Positions 1-9,182 of a DNA stretch of 64,000 nucleotides are shown piece by piece. Source of the stretch: Ruminococcus flavefaciens. GTDB lineage: Bacteria > Bacillota > Clostridia > Oscillospirales > Ruminococcaceae. Location: positions 1-64,000 of the forward strand of contig DBYI01000037.1 in NCBI GenBank assembly GCA_002310115.1, given 5' to 3'. The stretch's first letter is position 1. The number at the start of each line of letters is the position of its first letter. The notes beneath the pieces were generated by a model. It had not been told where the DNA came from, made no database searches, and was given only the letters and a program-made list of their open reading frames with translations. The position numbers and the translations under genes were made by a program.

Positions 1-2258
1 TAGTTCTTGCCCTCTGTGATAGAACCGCCTAGGTAGGCTATTGTAAGAGGCGAACCAGCTTCAGCTGCTGCAAGCTTGCTGTCAAGTCTGTAAGTGTTTC
101 CAAAATGCTTTATCGAGCTCTTATAGAAGTCGATATACTGTGCAGAAGCTGTTTCCTGATAACTGTCCCACTTAGCTGTGTCGATATCTGGCTTCTCAGG
201 AATGATTATCTCCGGAACCTTGCCTTCGCCACCTGTTGTAACTGTTGACTTTGTTCCCTCAGCTGCAACCAGTACATTGTCTATGTAGAAGTCCATAAGA
301 TCTCCTGAGCTCTCAACAGTCTCAACATAGAGTACCATATTGTCAGCATTATCCGGAATAGTGAATGATGTATTCTCTATCTTTGTCCACTCACCGCTCT
401 TGCAGGTTTCCTTTGCAATTGATGTGTAAGAAGTCGTGCTTCCGTCACTGTGCTGGAGAGATATCTGTATAGTAGCATCGCTGCCTGAAAGCTGGAGTGC
501 TCCTAAGCTGATGCTGTATGTCTGACCTGCTTTGAATTCAGAACCTAGCTCGATAGCCGCACCGTTCCACTCAGAGCTTCTGTCCGTAATAAAGAGTGAC
601 TTGCCTGATGCACCGTAGTATGCAGTATCTGATGCTTCAACAGATGCTCCGCCTCTGCCGTTCCAGCTTCCGATACCTGAATCGAAACTTTCATTTATAG
701 AACCGCCTGTTACAGGAGCAACTGTAGTTGTTGTAACAACAACAGGATTCTCAGTTGTTGTTTGTGTTACAGTATTTGTTGTTATGACAGGAGTTATATT
801 TATATTGTCCGAATAGCTCTCAGGGAGAGACTTGATGAGGCCTAAAAGGTACTTCTGGATAACAAATGCATCATTTGTTGTAATACCGCTTCCTGCCTCA
901 TAAACGTCTGCATTGAATTTGCCCTGAGCTGTGAGCTGATACTTGTTCGGATTTGCAAGAGACTGCATAATAGCTACTGCATCGCTCATATCTATTCCAT
1001 TGTCGCAGTTTGCATCGCCCCATCTTGAAACCTTTGCATTAAGCTCTTCCTTGGGATCTGACTGCTTTACAGTAGTTGTAGTTGTTGTAGTCTCGGGCTT
1101 TGTTGTAGTTGTAGTAGTTGTGGTGGTTGTTGTTGTAACCACTGAACTACTCTCGTCCGCCTTAAACGCATACCTGAAGAATGTGTAGAGATGAGGCTTT
1201 ACAGACTCAGCACCATGTCCGCCACCAGGAATTGACTGGTATACATGCTCAACACCGTTCTTTGTAAGAATGCTGCTGTACTGTGATGGGAAAGTACCAA
1301 CAACAGAGTCGTTTGTACCACCTGTGATCATGAATACCTCAGGCTCAGGTCCAACATCCCTGAACTTCATTTCACTTTCCTGCATACAGCCTGGATGTGT
1401 CATATACATATCTGCACCAGGTGTAATACCTGGTGCAGGACAAGCACCACCAACGTAACCAAATACGTCAGGACGCATAAGTCCACAGTAGATAGCCTCA
1501 CGGCCACCCATTGAGAATCCTGTGATAGCTGTATATTCTCTGCCTTCCTTTACAGAGTAATTCTCCTTGATGAAGGGAAGGAGGCTTTCTGTTACATCAT
1601 ACAGGAAGTTATCATACTCTGCACATGTCTGCTGATTTATACCGCTAGGGCCGCTCATAGTCTTGCTGGTGAACATATTAGGAGTTACTGCTATAAACTC
1701 CTCTGCCTGACCGCTAGACATAAGTCCTGTCATAAGCTCCTGAACGCCCATTCCGCTTACCATGTCATTTTCACTTCCCATGATACCATGGAGAACGAAC
1801 ATTACAGGATATTTTTTGCTTGAATCATAGTTTGGAGGAAGAATTACATTACAGGTCTTCTGTTTGCCTGTATATTTACACATATAATTCTTTTTCTCAA
1901 CCTTACACTGACTGCTCTTTTCTGCTCCGCTTGGAACAGTTGTAGGCATATCGCCCTTGATCTTAGCGTTAAGACCTGACTGAGCGTTTCCGCCGCTGCC
2001 TGCGTCTGAACCAATGTTTGCTCCGCCACCGTTAAATCCGCCTGCGAAGCCACTCCAGTCCATGCCGCCCTGGCCACCGTTTCCGCCCCAGTCCATACCG
2101 CCGCCGAAACCTCCGAAGCCGCCCTCAACCTTGCCGCCTGAAACGCTGCCTAAATCAATGTTTCCAATAGCGGCTGAAGCAGAGAACGGTACGCTTGCTG
2201 CGATCATCATTGCAGAAACAGTTCCACTGATGATCTTTTTGAGTGTGTTGTTTTCCAC
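1..2258 (-). CDS. Cellulosomal CE1 esterase - dockerin - CBM22 - SGNH esterase (3' end outside window)
   Basis: Secreted multidomain enzyme for removing ester side groups from xylan. The start is GTG at 2258, eight bases after GGAG; no ATG lies near. Residues 1-30 form a signal peptide with the same leader core (ISGTVSAMMIAAS) as the xylanase at 12799-15639. A Gly-rich linker follows, then a CE1 alpha/beta-hydrolase domain (about 85-375) with nucleophile motif GFSMGG near residue 248, a Thr linker, a type I dockerin (about 406-482, two Ca loops, WGDANCDNGIDMSDA), a second linker, a CBM22-like module (about 522-663, W-NGRG and R-SEWNG signatures) and the first block of an SGNH/GDSL esterase (GGSITEG, about 740). 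The window edge cuts the protein inside this last domain. The two esterases could act on different acyl groups such as feruloyl and acetyl; that split is inference. Confidence 0.9.
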   Translation of the reverse strand, partial: MENNTLKKIISGTVSAMMIAASVPFSASAAIGNIDLGSVSGGKVEGGFGGFGGGMDWGGNGGQGGMDWSGFAGGFNGGGANIGSDAGSGGNAQSGLNAKIKGDMPTTVPSGAEKSSQCKVEKKNYMCKYTGKQKTCNVILPPNYDSSKKYPVMFVLHGIMGSENDMVSGMGVQELMTGLMSSGQAEEFIAVTPNMFTSKTMSGPSGINQQTCAEYDNFLYDVTESLLPFIKENYSVKEGREYTAITGFSMGGREAIYCGLMRPDVFGYVGGACPAPGITPGADMYMTHPGCMQESEMKFRDVGPEPEVFMITGGTNDSVVGTFPSQYSSILTKNGVEHVYQSIPGGGHGAESVKPHLYTFFRYAFKADESSSVVTTTTTTTTTTTTKPETTTTTTTVKQSDPKEELNAKVSRWGDANCDNGIDMSDAVAIMQSLANPNKYQLTAQGKFNADVYEAGSGITTNDAFVIQKYLLGLIKSLPESYSDNINITPVITTNTVTQTTTENPVVVTTTTVAPVTGGSINESFDSGIGSWNGRGGASVEASDTAYYGASGKSLFITDRSSEWNGAAIELGSEFKAGQTYSISLGALQLSGSDATIQISLQHSDGSTTSYTSIAKETCKSGEWTKIENTSFTIPDNADNMVLYVETVESSGDLMDFYIDNVLVAAEGTKSTVTTGGEGKVPEIIIPEKPDIDTAKWDSYQETASAQYIDFYKSSIKHFGNTYRLDSKLAAAEAGSPLTIAYLGGSITEGKN

Positions 2259-2805
2259 TCTAATCACTCCTTTGTTTTTATATAGTTCTGAACAATGTTC
2301 CATGCAAACAGCATAACAACATTATGCGCATCAATAAAAACAGTCGAATAATAATGTATAACATATCATGCTTTACAATAAAGAGGGAATCGACTGATAT
2401 CCGAACGCAAAAACAAAACAGTAAATTGCATTAAAAAATACACCTGAAATGTTTATTATGCCGAATGTATGTCACAATTGTCTAACATCTTCAATGTAAA
2501 TATACAATACACAACTATAAAAGTAAATATGCTATTAATAAAAGCGCAATATTTGGCAACTAATCAGCAATTTTTGGTCAGTAAATCACGCTGCTAATTT
2601 AATCATTTCAGTCATTTTGGTAATATCTTATACATTCGCCCACGAATTTTATTAAAATCAATACTTAATGTAGTGCATGATCTTATAACTTTTTCATTAA
2701 ACTTTTCTTATCTCATCTAGAAAGATATATATTTATGTAACACTTATCACAACTACTACGAATGGTTTCTACAGAAAGCCTGATACACTTAAGGAGGACA
2801 TCAAA
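2259..2805. other. Intergenic region between divergent esterase and VanY-like genes
   Basis: AT-rich stretch of about 550 bases without a gene. It contains the leader of the minus-strand esterase, a stretch at 2553-2580 (TTTGGCAAC ... TTTTTGGTCA) that weakly resembles the element upstream of the two xylanase genes, and an ECF-type promoter at 2736-2761 for the plus-strand gene. No clear sigma-A promoter for the esterase could be fixed. Confidence 0.5.
2736..2761 (+). promoter_or_regulatory. ECF sigma-type promoter (TGTAAC-N17-CGA)
   Basis: TGTAACACTT starts at 2736 and CGA lies at 2759-2761, 45 bases before the ATG of the VanY-like gene. The same arrangement, with 10 identical bases at the -35 side, the same 17-base gap and CGA, occurs at 31599-31624 in front of the ECF sigma gene. 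The pattern matches the known AAC...CGA type of ECF promoters (for example Bacillus SigX). Confidence 0.6.
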
Positions 2806-3766
2806 ATGAATAAAAGATTATTTATTACATTAGCTCTTGTAACTGCACTTACATGTACCGCATGCGGAAAACCAGACAACAACCAATCCCCCGTTACATC
2901 AGCAATAAAAAATGATACTGTGACTACCTCATACGATAATATAGCTGTCACAACACCCCAAACAACTCATAAAGATGATAAAATTCCAATAACCACAAAT
3001 TCCCATTAATACGACAATAAAAGCTGTAATCGATACCACTGTAATAACTACTCAAACAGAAGTCATTACCGCTCCAACAACTGTCACATCTGAGGCCATA
3101 ACAACCCAGTCAACAACGACTGTATCAACAAGCGTCGAAACTACACAGCCAGAAACTACAAATCCAGCTCAGTTGCTGCGCCCTGTAGGAACTCCACCAT
3201 CACCTGATGACCCCGACTACGCGCCTGCACCAATACAATATAATATAGAAGGAATTACCTACATACAAGGAGCTCTTATTGCAAACAAGTCATACAGTCT
3301 TCCTTCTAACTTTAATCCAGGACTTGATAAAACTTGTCAGACTCAGTTCAACAAAATGGTAAACAACGCATATACGAAGGAAGGATTACAACTGAAGTTC
3401 GGCTCTGGTTTCAGATCTTATAATGATCAATATAATATATACAACAACTTTGTTGCTCGTGACGGACAAGTTGCTGCTGATTCATATTCAGCGCGTGCAG
3501 GTTATTCTGAACATCAGTCTGGACTTGCTATTGATGTAAATACTATAGATCATACTTTCGACGGAACACCTGAAGCTGCATGGCTTGAAAATCATTGCCA
3601 TGAGTATGGATTTATACTCCGATACCCTCAAGGAAAGGAGAACATAACAGGTTATCAGTATGAATCATGGCACATACGCTATTTAGGCACAGACCTTTCT
3701 TATGCCGTTCATAACAGTGGACTCACTCTTGAAGAATATTTTGGAATCGACTCGTACTATCACTGA
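2806..3766 (+). pseudogene. VanY-like D-Ala-D-Ala carboxypeptidase lipoprotein, frameshifted
   Basis: Would trim the terminal D-Ala of peptidoglycan peptides outside the membrane (family M15B). The first part (2806-3009) starts behind AAGGAGG and encodes a lipoprotein-like signal (LTCTACGK) and the start of a Thr-rich linker, then hits TAA. The rest of the same linker and the whole peptidase domain continue in the next frame to 3766. Dropping one C from the CCC at about 3002-3004 joins the frames into a protein of about 319 residues. The peptidase part has the expected zinc motifs: SEHQSGLAIDV (3505 region) and ESWHIRYLG (3663 region). The mutation is either real inactivation, phase variation in a short C run, or a sequencing error; the rest of the frame is intact, so decay would be recent. 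Confidence 0.8.
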
Positions 3767-3783
3767 TATATCCAGCAAGCCGC

Positions 3784-3820
3784 AAAGGCCATGCCCCAAT
3801 ATATATGAGGCATGGCCTTT
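3784..3820. terminator. Bidirectional terminator
   Basis: Perfect 12-bp inverted repeat AAAGGCCATGCC / GGCATGGCCTTT with a 13-base loop between the converging VanY-like and GH9-like genes. Confidence 0.8.
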
Positions 3821-3846
3821 ATTAGTACTGCTATAAGACTATTCCT

Positions 3847-6800
3847 TTACTGTTTGATTTCAGTGCCACCCCATTCAACTACTGAGAAGCCTTTTCTTTC
3901 AAAAGTCTCAAGCTTCTGAGGTTCGATTTTCACTGCTTCTTCAAGCGGAATGTAAGCCATGAATACACGGAGAAGACTGTCAGGTGTCGGAGTGATGTTC
4001 AGCTTGGCTGAATTTGTATAAGCATCGCCTTGGAAGGAGATGAGATTATACTTGTTGTGCTCCATCAGCGGCAGCCAATATATAATGAACTCATTCATTT
4101 CCTCTTCAGTAAGTCCCATATATGTCAGTTTTTCTTTGAGGAAACTCTCGGTATCACTTCCTGCCACGCAGAATCCCTTTGAGAAGTCAAATCTTGTGCG
4201 GCAGTTTGCTGCATCCCAGAACAGATACTTATGATGTGTTCCATCTGCGTTGTTGAGAAGCAAACCGTCAGGAGACGCTGTTACATCCCAGCCGTTATTA
4301 TACCTCGGATATGTTGTTGAGAGATCGGCTTCCGTAAGCTCAAGTTCAACACGAACATCTGTCTCTTCCTCAGGATAGAGATATATTACTGGCTTTTTTG
4401 CTGCTTCTTCAAAATAGATTACCATTTTGCCGTTCGAATCTAAGGTATTGATCCAACCATACTGCCCGTTATATTCTGTAAACAGCCACTCACTGTTGCC
4501 TTTCTGTGCTCCTTTTTCAATCAGGCGTGTATCCGCAGGAATAGAAGCTATGGAATCATAGCTTTCATTAGGACCAAGGTAAAGCTTCAGACCATCCTTC
4601 AGAACATAGAACGGAACACCATATTCAAAACGTTCGTCCGGTTCAACATAAGTTATGATATTATTCTTTATGATCTCATCTTTCATAAGGCAAAGATCAA
4701 ATATATCAAGCTGGTTGTCTTTGCTTAAGTCAGCTGCCTTCCAGTTGGTAAGTACAGTATTACGAATACCAAGCAGCCATTTTCTCAGCAGGACCATATC
4801 TGCCATATTTAATTTTCCGTCAGAATTAACATCACCTTTTACCACAGCTTCAGGCGCAAATCTCGAAACTTCATCCTGTAAGAAAGACAATACCCACGCA
4901 AGAGATGCATTGATACTGAGCGAAGTGCTGTTTGAAGACCACGCTTCTACCGAATCATAATAGTATCTCTCTGATGGCTCCCAAGAATGTAATGCTACTA
5001 TACCAAGAAGACGCATATAATCATCCCTAATATCCTGTGTAGGACCGCTGACAATAACACCGTCAGGCGCCTGCGGAAGCGTCTTATCAAGCTCATAACA
5101 CCAGTACCTGTGAGTCGGATTCTTTACGTGATATGAACCGTACCCAGTTATATATGAAAATGACAGTGGATTGTTTCCGAGAAGGTAATCCATACCAGTC
5201 ACAACTCCGTTAATATATTCTTTATCCCATGTCAAGTCATAAGCATATGCCATTGCAATCATATTATTGAGAACACGCTCATTTGAGTCAAGCTCATAAC
5301 CGTCAATGATAAAATCTGACGGCATATAAGTTGGATCCTCATATCCAGGTCCGTCATATTTGTATGGAATACCATAGCCCTGATTTTCTTCTTCCTCGAT
5401 GTATTCCCTAGCAGCATTTGTGATAGAATCGTTCAGAGTCTTCTTCTGAGCGTCTGTCAGATAATGCTTATTGAGAGCGAGTGAAAGTGAACCAGCTGAA
5501 GCTGTATTTCCACTGTTGAACATAGTAAATGAGCCCTCGCCGCTGACATTTTTGCCGCCAGTGATCCTTGTAGTGACTTTAAATGCATCCCTGTAATCGG
5601 AAAGATATTTATAATACACATCAGCGTCATCATCGCCAAACTGACTTGCAGAGATAAAGAGCTCACAAGCTGCCCAGTAAGCGTCGTCCAGAACATCATA
5701 ATCGCAAGGCAAAGTGGTTTTCATCACGTCAAGTGGCTCATAAAATGAAGCAGAATTAGATTCTTCATTTAAAGATGCCTCGTACCAGTTCTTCAAGTAG
5801 GCATCATATGCCTCTTTTGCACTTTCCATTAGTTTTTCGGCATATGAAGCATCATACGGTTCCCATAATCTTGCTCCCTGTGCAGCACAGGCAGCATAAT
5901 TCAAAGTTGCTGCGAATGTCGGAGGTCTGACGATACGAACAGTATCATATTCATCTTCATAATCCCAGGGGTGTACAGCAAGACCTGTCCACCTGCTATC
6001 CTGTATGCGCTGATAATACATTCCTGTGTATTCGCCCCATGTTTCCTCATCAGGCTGTACCTTCATACTTGACATAAAGTCAAGCTCATACCTGCATTCA
6101 TCGAGTATATCAGGATAGGAATTGTTGTTTTCTGGAACTACCACCGTTCCAGAACCTTCATCAAATTTCTTAGCTCCATTATATGATTTAATCGCATGCT
6201 CATACATATTCTGAAGCGTCCAAAGAGCAATTCCTCCCTCAACCATATCCTTGCTGTGATTTTCTGAATCATACCAGCCACCGTTCGCTGTAAGCTTTGA
6301 TGAAGCATATGTGACCTCTGCCTCATCTTTATTCAGATACTCCCTGACCCACTTCTTCTGAACGAATCCCGTATCATTCTTATGACCGCCTTTATGAGCA
6401 AGCATTTCTTTTTCGCCTGATGTTATATATTTTTTATCAATAGCAGTACCAGAACGATTCTGATAAAAATAATTGAGCGAATTGGTAAGAATGTTGTTTT
6501 CCTTGTCACTATAGATATTATTACCTATCTTAAACGGAAAAGATCTCCATTTCTTGCCCTTTATACGAATGTAGTATTCACCTTCATCATTGAAATCTGT
6601 AAAGTCAATCTTGCAGACGCTGTCGCCTGAATCCGTGTCTTTCCTTGGACTAAATGTTCTGCCTGTGTAAACAACGGTATCATCATAGGTACTCACTATC
6701 TCAAAATCATAGCTACCTTCAAGCTCAATTGGCTTTGATTCGTAAATAAAATCTTTGGTAATATCGCCGGCATTATCGCCAAGTGTAGCTATTTTCGATA

Positions 6801-7533
6801 GGCCCTGATAATATCCTAATTGATTGACTGATATATAGTTATTCTCAAGCCTACTGTTTGAGCGTGTTATATAGCCGAAGGGATAAGGTGGATTATCTAT
6901 CGTATCATCAGACATATCAAAAATTGACATATCATCAAACCATATCTCATCACCTACCTGGGCATTGCCATAATACTTTGTTCCCTTTGCGTACTGGAAA
7001 CACCATTCTACTGCCTCAAGATCCTCTGTAGGAATGAATACACCCTCATATGTCTTCCATTCAGTCGTGAGCTTTACAGGAAGTAACGGCCAATTACCTC
7101 CCATATGTGGTCCCATGTGCATATCATTGGACTCGCCGTCAAGCTCAAAGTACTCTTCATCCCCTTTGATATTACCAATCTTCGAGCAAAGCTCCATGCC
7201 TTCTCGCGACGCCTTTGCCTTGAAGCTCACTTTATACTCGTGGCCTTTGATGAAATTGAGATTCCTATGTCTTAACTCAAGATCCCATTTTTCCTTGTCA
7301 CGCCCCTCTGGCACCCTGATTAAGATGTGTAAAGCTCCATCTTCAATTGCAAAATTCTGGTTTGCAGGAGATGCCGACACAAGATGCCATGGCAGCATCT
7401 TAAAATCAAATGTAGACTCACCCAAAATCTCACCAGCGGAAACGTTCAAAGGCTCTGCAATACTGACAGTTGTTGGTATGATCATTGCAGCTGCCAGCAG
7501 TACTGCAGCGATCTTTTTGTATTTTTTATGCAT
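3847..7533 (-). CDS. Secreted GH9-like protein with dockerin and an uncharacterised C-terminal domain; catalytic residues missing
   Basis: Start is the ATG at 7533, six bases after AAAGGGAGGG; an upstream TTG at 7554 would overlap that site. Order: signal peptide, CBM4/9-like beta-sandwich (about 40-215), Ig-like domain typical of GH9 (ISVNQLGY), GH9 (alpha/alpha)6 barrel (about 340-890), dockerin of the VNSDGKLNMADM type (about 898-957), SH3-like segment, and a C-terminal domain starting KPVIYLYPEEE (about 1045-1228) that I recognise only as an uncharacterised secreted domain. GH9 enzymes use the second Asp of DAGD as base and the Glu of TNE as acid. Here the matching stretches read DSEN (near 6270) and SNSTSLSIN (near 4925), so base is Asn and acid is Ser, while NPTHR and the fold are kept. 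It is probably a binding or structural subunit rather than a cellulase; this is inference. Confidence 0.85.
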   Translation of the reverse strand: MHKKYKKIAAVLLAAAMIIPTTVSIAEPLNVSAGEILGESTFDFKMLPWHLVSASPANQNFAIEDGALHILIRVPEGRDKEKWDLELRHRNLNFIKGHEYKVSFKAKASREGMELCSKIGNIKGDEEYFELDGESNDMHMGPHMGGNWPLLPVKLTTEWKTYEGVFIPTEDLEAVEWCFQYAKGTKYYGNAQVGDEIWFDDMSIFDMSDDTIDNPPYPFGYITRSNSRLENNYISVNQLGYYQGLSKIATLGDNAGDITKDFIYESKPIELEGSYDFEIVSTYDDTVVYTGRTFSPRKDTDSGDSVCKIDFTDFNDEGEYYIRIKGKKWRSFPFKIGNNIYSDKENNILTNSLNYFYQNRSGTAIDKKYITSGEKEMLAHKGGHKNDTGFVQKKWVREYLNKDEAEVTYASSKLTANGGWYDSENHSKDMVEGGIALWTLQNMYEHAIKSYNGAKKFDEGSGTVVVPENNNSYPDILDECRYELDFMSSMKVQPDEETWGEYTGMYYQRIQDSRWTGLAVHPWDYEDEYDTVRIVRPPTFAATLNYAACAAQGARLWEPYDASYAEKLMESAKEAYDAYLKNWYEASLNEESNSASFYEPLDVMKTTLPCDYDVLDDAYWAACELFISASQFGDDDADVYYKYLSDYRDAFKVTTRITGGKNVSGEGSFTMFNSGNTASAGSLSLALNKHYLTDAQKKTLNDSITNAAREYIEEEENQGYGIPYKYDGPGYEDPTYMPSDFIIDGYELDSNERVLNNMIAMAYAYDLTWDKEYINGVVTGMDYLLGNNPLSFSYITGYGSYHVKNPTHRYWCYELDKTLPQAPDGVIVSGPTQDIRDDYMRLLGIVALHSWEPSERYYYDSVEAWSSNSTSLSINASLAWVLSFLQDEVSRFAPEAVVKGDVNSDGKLNMADMVLLRKWLLGIRNTVLTNWKAADLSKDNQLDIFDLCLMKDEIIKNNIITYVEPDERFEYGVPFYVLKDGLKLYLGPNESYDSIASIPADTRLIEKGAQKGNSEWLFTEYNGQYGWINTLDSNGKMVIYFEEAAKKPVIYLYPEEETDVRVELELTEADLSTTYPRYNNGWDVTASPDGLLLNNADGTHHKYLFWDAANCRTRFDFSKGFCVAGSDTESFLKEKLTYMGLTEEEMNEFIIYWLPLMEHNKYNLISFQGDAYTNSAKLNITPTPDSLLRVFMAYIPLEEAVKIEPQKLETFERKGFSVVEWGGTEIKQ

Positions 7534-7571
7534 ATAATTCCCTCCCTTTACCAATATGCATTTGCATACTT

Positions 7572-7600
7572 ATTATACATTATTACGACGAAATAGTCAA
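7572..7600 (-). promoter_or_regulatory. Sigma-A promoter of the GH9-like gene
   Basis: On the minus strand TTGACT (7600-7595), 17-base spacer, TATAAT (7577-7572), about 40 bases before the start codon. Confidence 0.8.
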
Positions 7601-7655
7601 GATTTTTTGCTCAAACGTACAAAAGGCATAATATCAACAGCGTTAATAATACTAT

Positions 7656-7675
7656 AAACCGTTTATTAAAAACGG
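7656..7675 (-). terminator. Weak terminator after the aldo/keto reductase gene
   Basis: Minus-strand stem CCGTTT / AAACGG with a five-base loop, followed by TTTAT; lies about 30 bases past the stop codon at 7706. Confidence 0.45.
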
Positions 7676-7705
7676 CACTAGTGTGTATTATCTCTTTGCA
7701 GTATA

Positions 7706-8632
7706 TTACGGCAAGAACTTCCCCGACGCAAGGTAGAGCCTGTACCAGTCATTATGAGACAGTTCTATATTTGCTGCCTCGCAGGTCTCCCTGATATGAA
7801 CTGGGTTCATAGTACCTACCACCGCCTGCATTTTAGCTGGGTGACGAAGTATCCACGAAACGGCAACAGCAGCTTTTGATACATTTTCACGCTCGGCTAT
7901 CTCTGTAAGAACCTTGTTAAGCTCTGGATATTCAGGGTTATCTATAAATGTTCCACCAAACATTCCAATCTGCAGAGGTGACCAAGCCTGTACAGTAATA
8001 TCATGCAGGCGACAGTAATCGAGCACACCTCCGTCACGATTCATCGACATATCCGTAGTTTTGTTGTTCAGATACAACGCCTGATCAATAAGCTGTGACT
8101 GCTCAAGTGAGAACTGAAGCTGATTGATAATAATTGGCTGCTTCACATATCTTTTCAGTAGTTCCGTTTGCATTGGCATAAGATTGCTTACTCCGAACCA
8201 GCGAACCTTTCCAGCATTTTCAAGGCTATCAAACGCTTCTGCAACCTCTTCCGGATCAAACAGAATATCAGGACGATGCAGCAACAAGATATCAAGATAG
8301 TCCATATGAAGTCTGCTAAGAATACCATCAACACTAGCTAGAATACTCTCCTTTGTCCAGTCAAACTCTCCTCTTTCAGGGTAAATGCCGCACTTGCTCT
8401 GAATAAAAATATCCTCGCGCTTTATTTCCGTAAGTGCAAGTGCCTCCGCAAAACGCACCTCCGCTTCTCCGTTTCCGTAACATGTTGCATGATCGAAAAA
8501 GTTAACACCTGTATCATATGCCGTTTGAACAGACTTAGCTGCTTCTTCCTTTGTTAGTGCAGGCATTCTCATACAGCCCTGAACAATGACGGAAGCATTC
8601 TGAGGTCCATTTACAATGTTTATTTTCTTCAT
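7706..8632 (-). CDS. Aldo/keto reductase (YdhF-like)
   Basis: Cytoplasmic NADPH-dependent reductase of small carbonyl compounds, 308 residues, the usual family length. The catalytic set is present: Asp and Tyr in FFDHATCYG, Lys in IQSKCG and His in LLHRPD. The barrel continues to a cofactor region near WILRHPAKMQAVVGT. The ATG follows GGGAGA. It is the last of four same-strand genes (CotH, cyclase, nitroreductase, this one) with gaps of 27, 18 and 19 bases, so co-transcription is likely. The substrate is not evident. Confidence 0.88.
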   Translation of the reverse strand: MKKINIVNGPQNASVIVQGCMRMPALTKEEAAKSVQTAYDTGVNFFDHATCYGNGEAEVRFAEALALTEIKREDIFIQSKCGIYPERGEFDWTKESILASVDGILSRLHMDYLDILLLHRPDILFDPEEVAEAFDSLENAGKVRWFGVSNLMPMQTELLKRYVKQPIIINQLQFSLEQSQLIDQALYLNNKTTDMSMNRDGGVLDYCRLHDITVQAWSPLQIGMFGGTFIDNPEYPELNKVLTEIAERENVSKAAVAVSWILRHPAKMQAVVGTMNPVHIRETCEAANIELSHNDWYRLYLASGKFLP

Positions 8633-8651
8633 AATGTCAATTCTCCCAATA

Positions 8652-9164
8652 TCACAGGTAGGTTACTGTATCGTTAAGTGGCTTTCTGCTGCCATGGTTT
8701 GGCAGAGGGCCTGAGCCGTCAGCAGCATATCCAAGGTCAAGGAGCATAAGAACCTCCTCATTATTAGGCAGCTCAAGAGCTTTTGCTGTCTTATCAGGAT
8801 CAAAGTAATTTAGCCAGCAATTATCTACGCCCTCGTTTGCAGCTGCAAGCATGAGATGTGTAGCAACAATCGTTGCGTCCTCGACGCCAGAATCGCGCTT
8901 GCCGCCTGGATATGTAAATACCTCATCCTTATTGAATGTAACAACAAGCACTGTAGGCGCACCATAACGACATGGTGTCAGTTCATCTATCCTTGCCAGA
9001 AGTTCTGCGGACTGAATCACATAAATATGCTGCTCCTGCAGATTCTTTGCTGTAGGCGCAAGACGACCTGCCTCTAGGATTGATATAAGCTTCTCTTTTT
9101 CAATCTGTTTATCACTGTATTTTTTGCACGAATAGCGATTTTTTACTACTTCCTTAAATTCCAT
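8652..9164 (-). CDS. Nitroreductase-family FMN oxidoreductase
   Basis: Short (170-residue) member of the NfsB/nitroreductase fold. The N-terminal FMN-phosphate motif NRYSCKKY, the mid-protein AGRLAPTAKNLQ and the C-terminal DLGYAADG are typical. Such proteins reduce flavin-accessible nitro, quinone or enone groups with NAD(P)H; some act in biosynthesis or reductive dehalogenation, so the substrate cannot be read from sequence. ATG preceded by ACGGAGGAAA. It lies between the cyclase and reductase genes in the same putative operon. Confidence 0.85.
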   Translation of the reverse strand: MEFKEVVKNRYSCKKYSDKQIEKEKLISILEAGRLAPTAKNLQEQHIYVIQSAELLARIDELTPCRYGAPTVLVVTFNKDEVFTYPGGKRDSGVEDATIVATHLMLAAANEGVDNCWLNYFDPDKTAKALELPNNEEVLMLLDLGYAADGSGPLPNHGSRKPLNDTVTYL

Positions 9165-9182
9165 TTGTTTTTCCTCCGTATT

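Noticed and set aside
943..1188. Poly-Val open frames opposite Thr-rich stretches (also near 16242, 40247, 53140, 58204)
   Set aside because: All are antisense shadows of dockerin and Thr-linker coding sequence.
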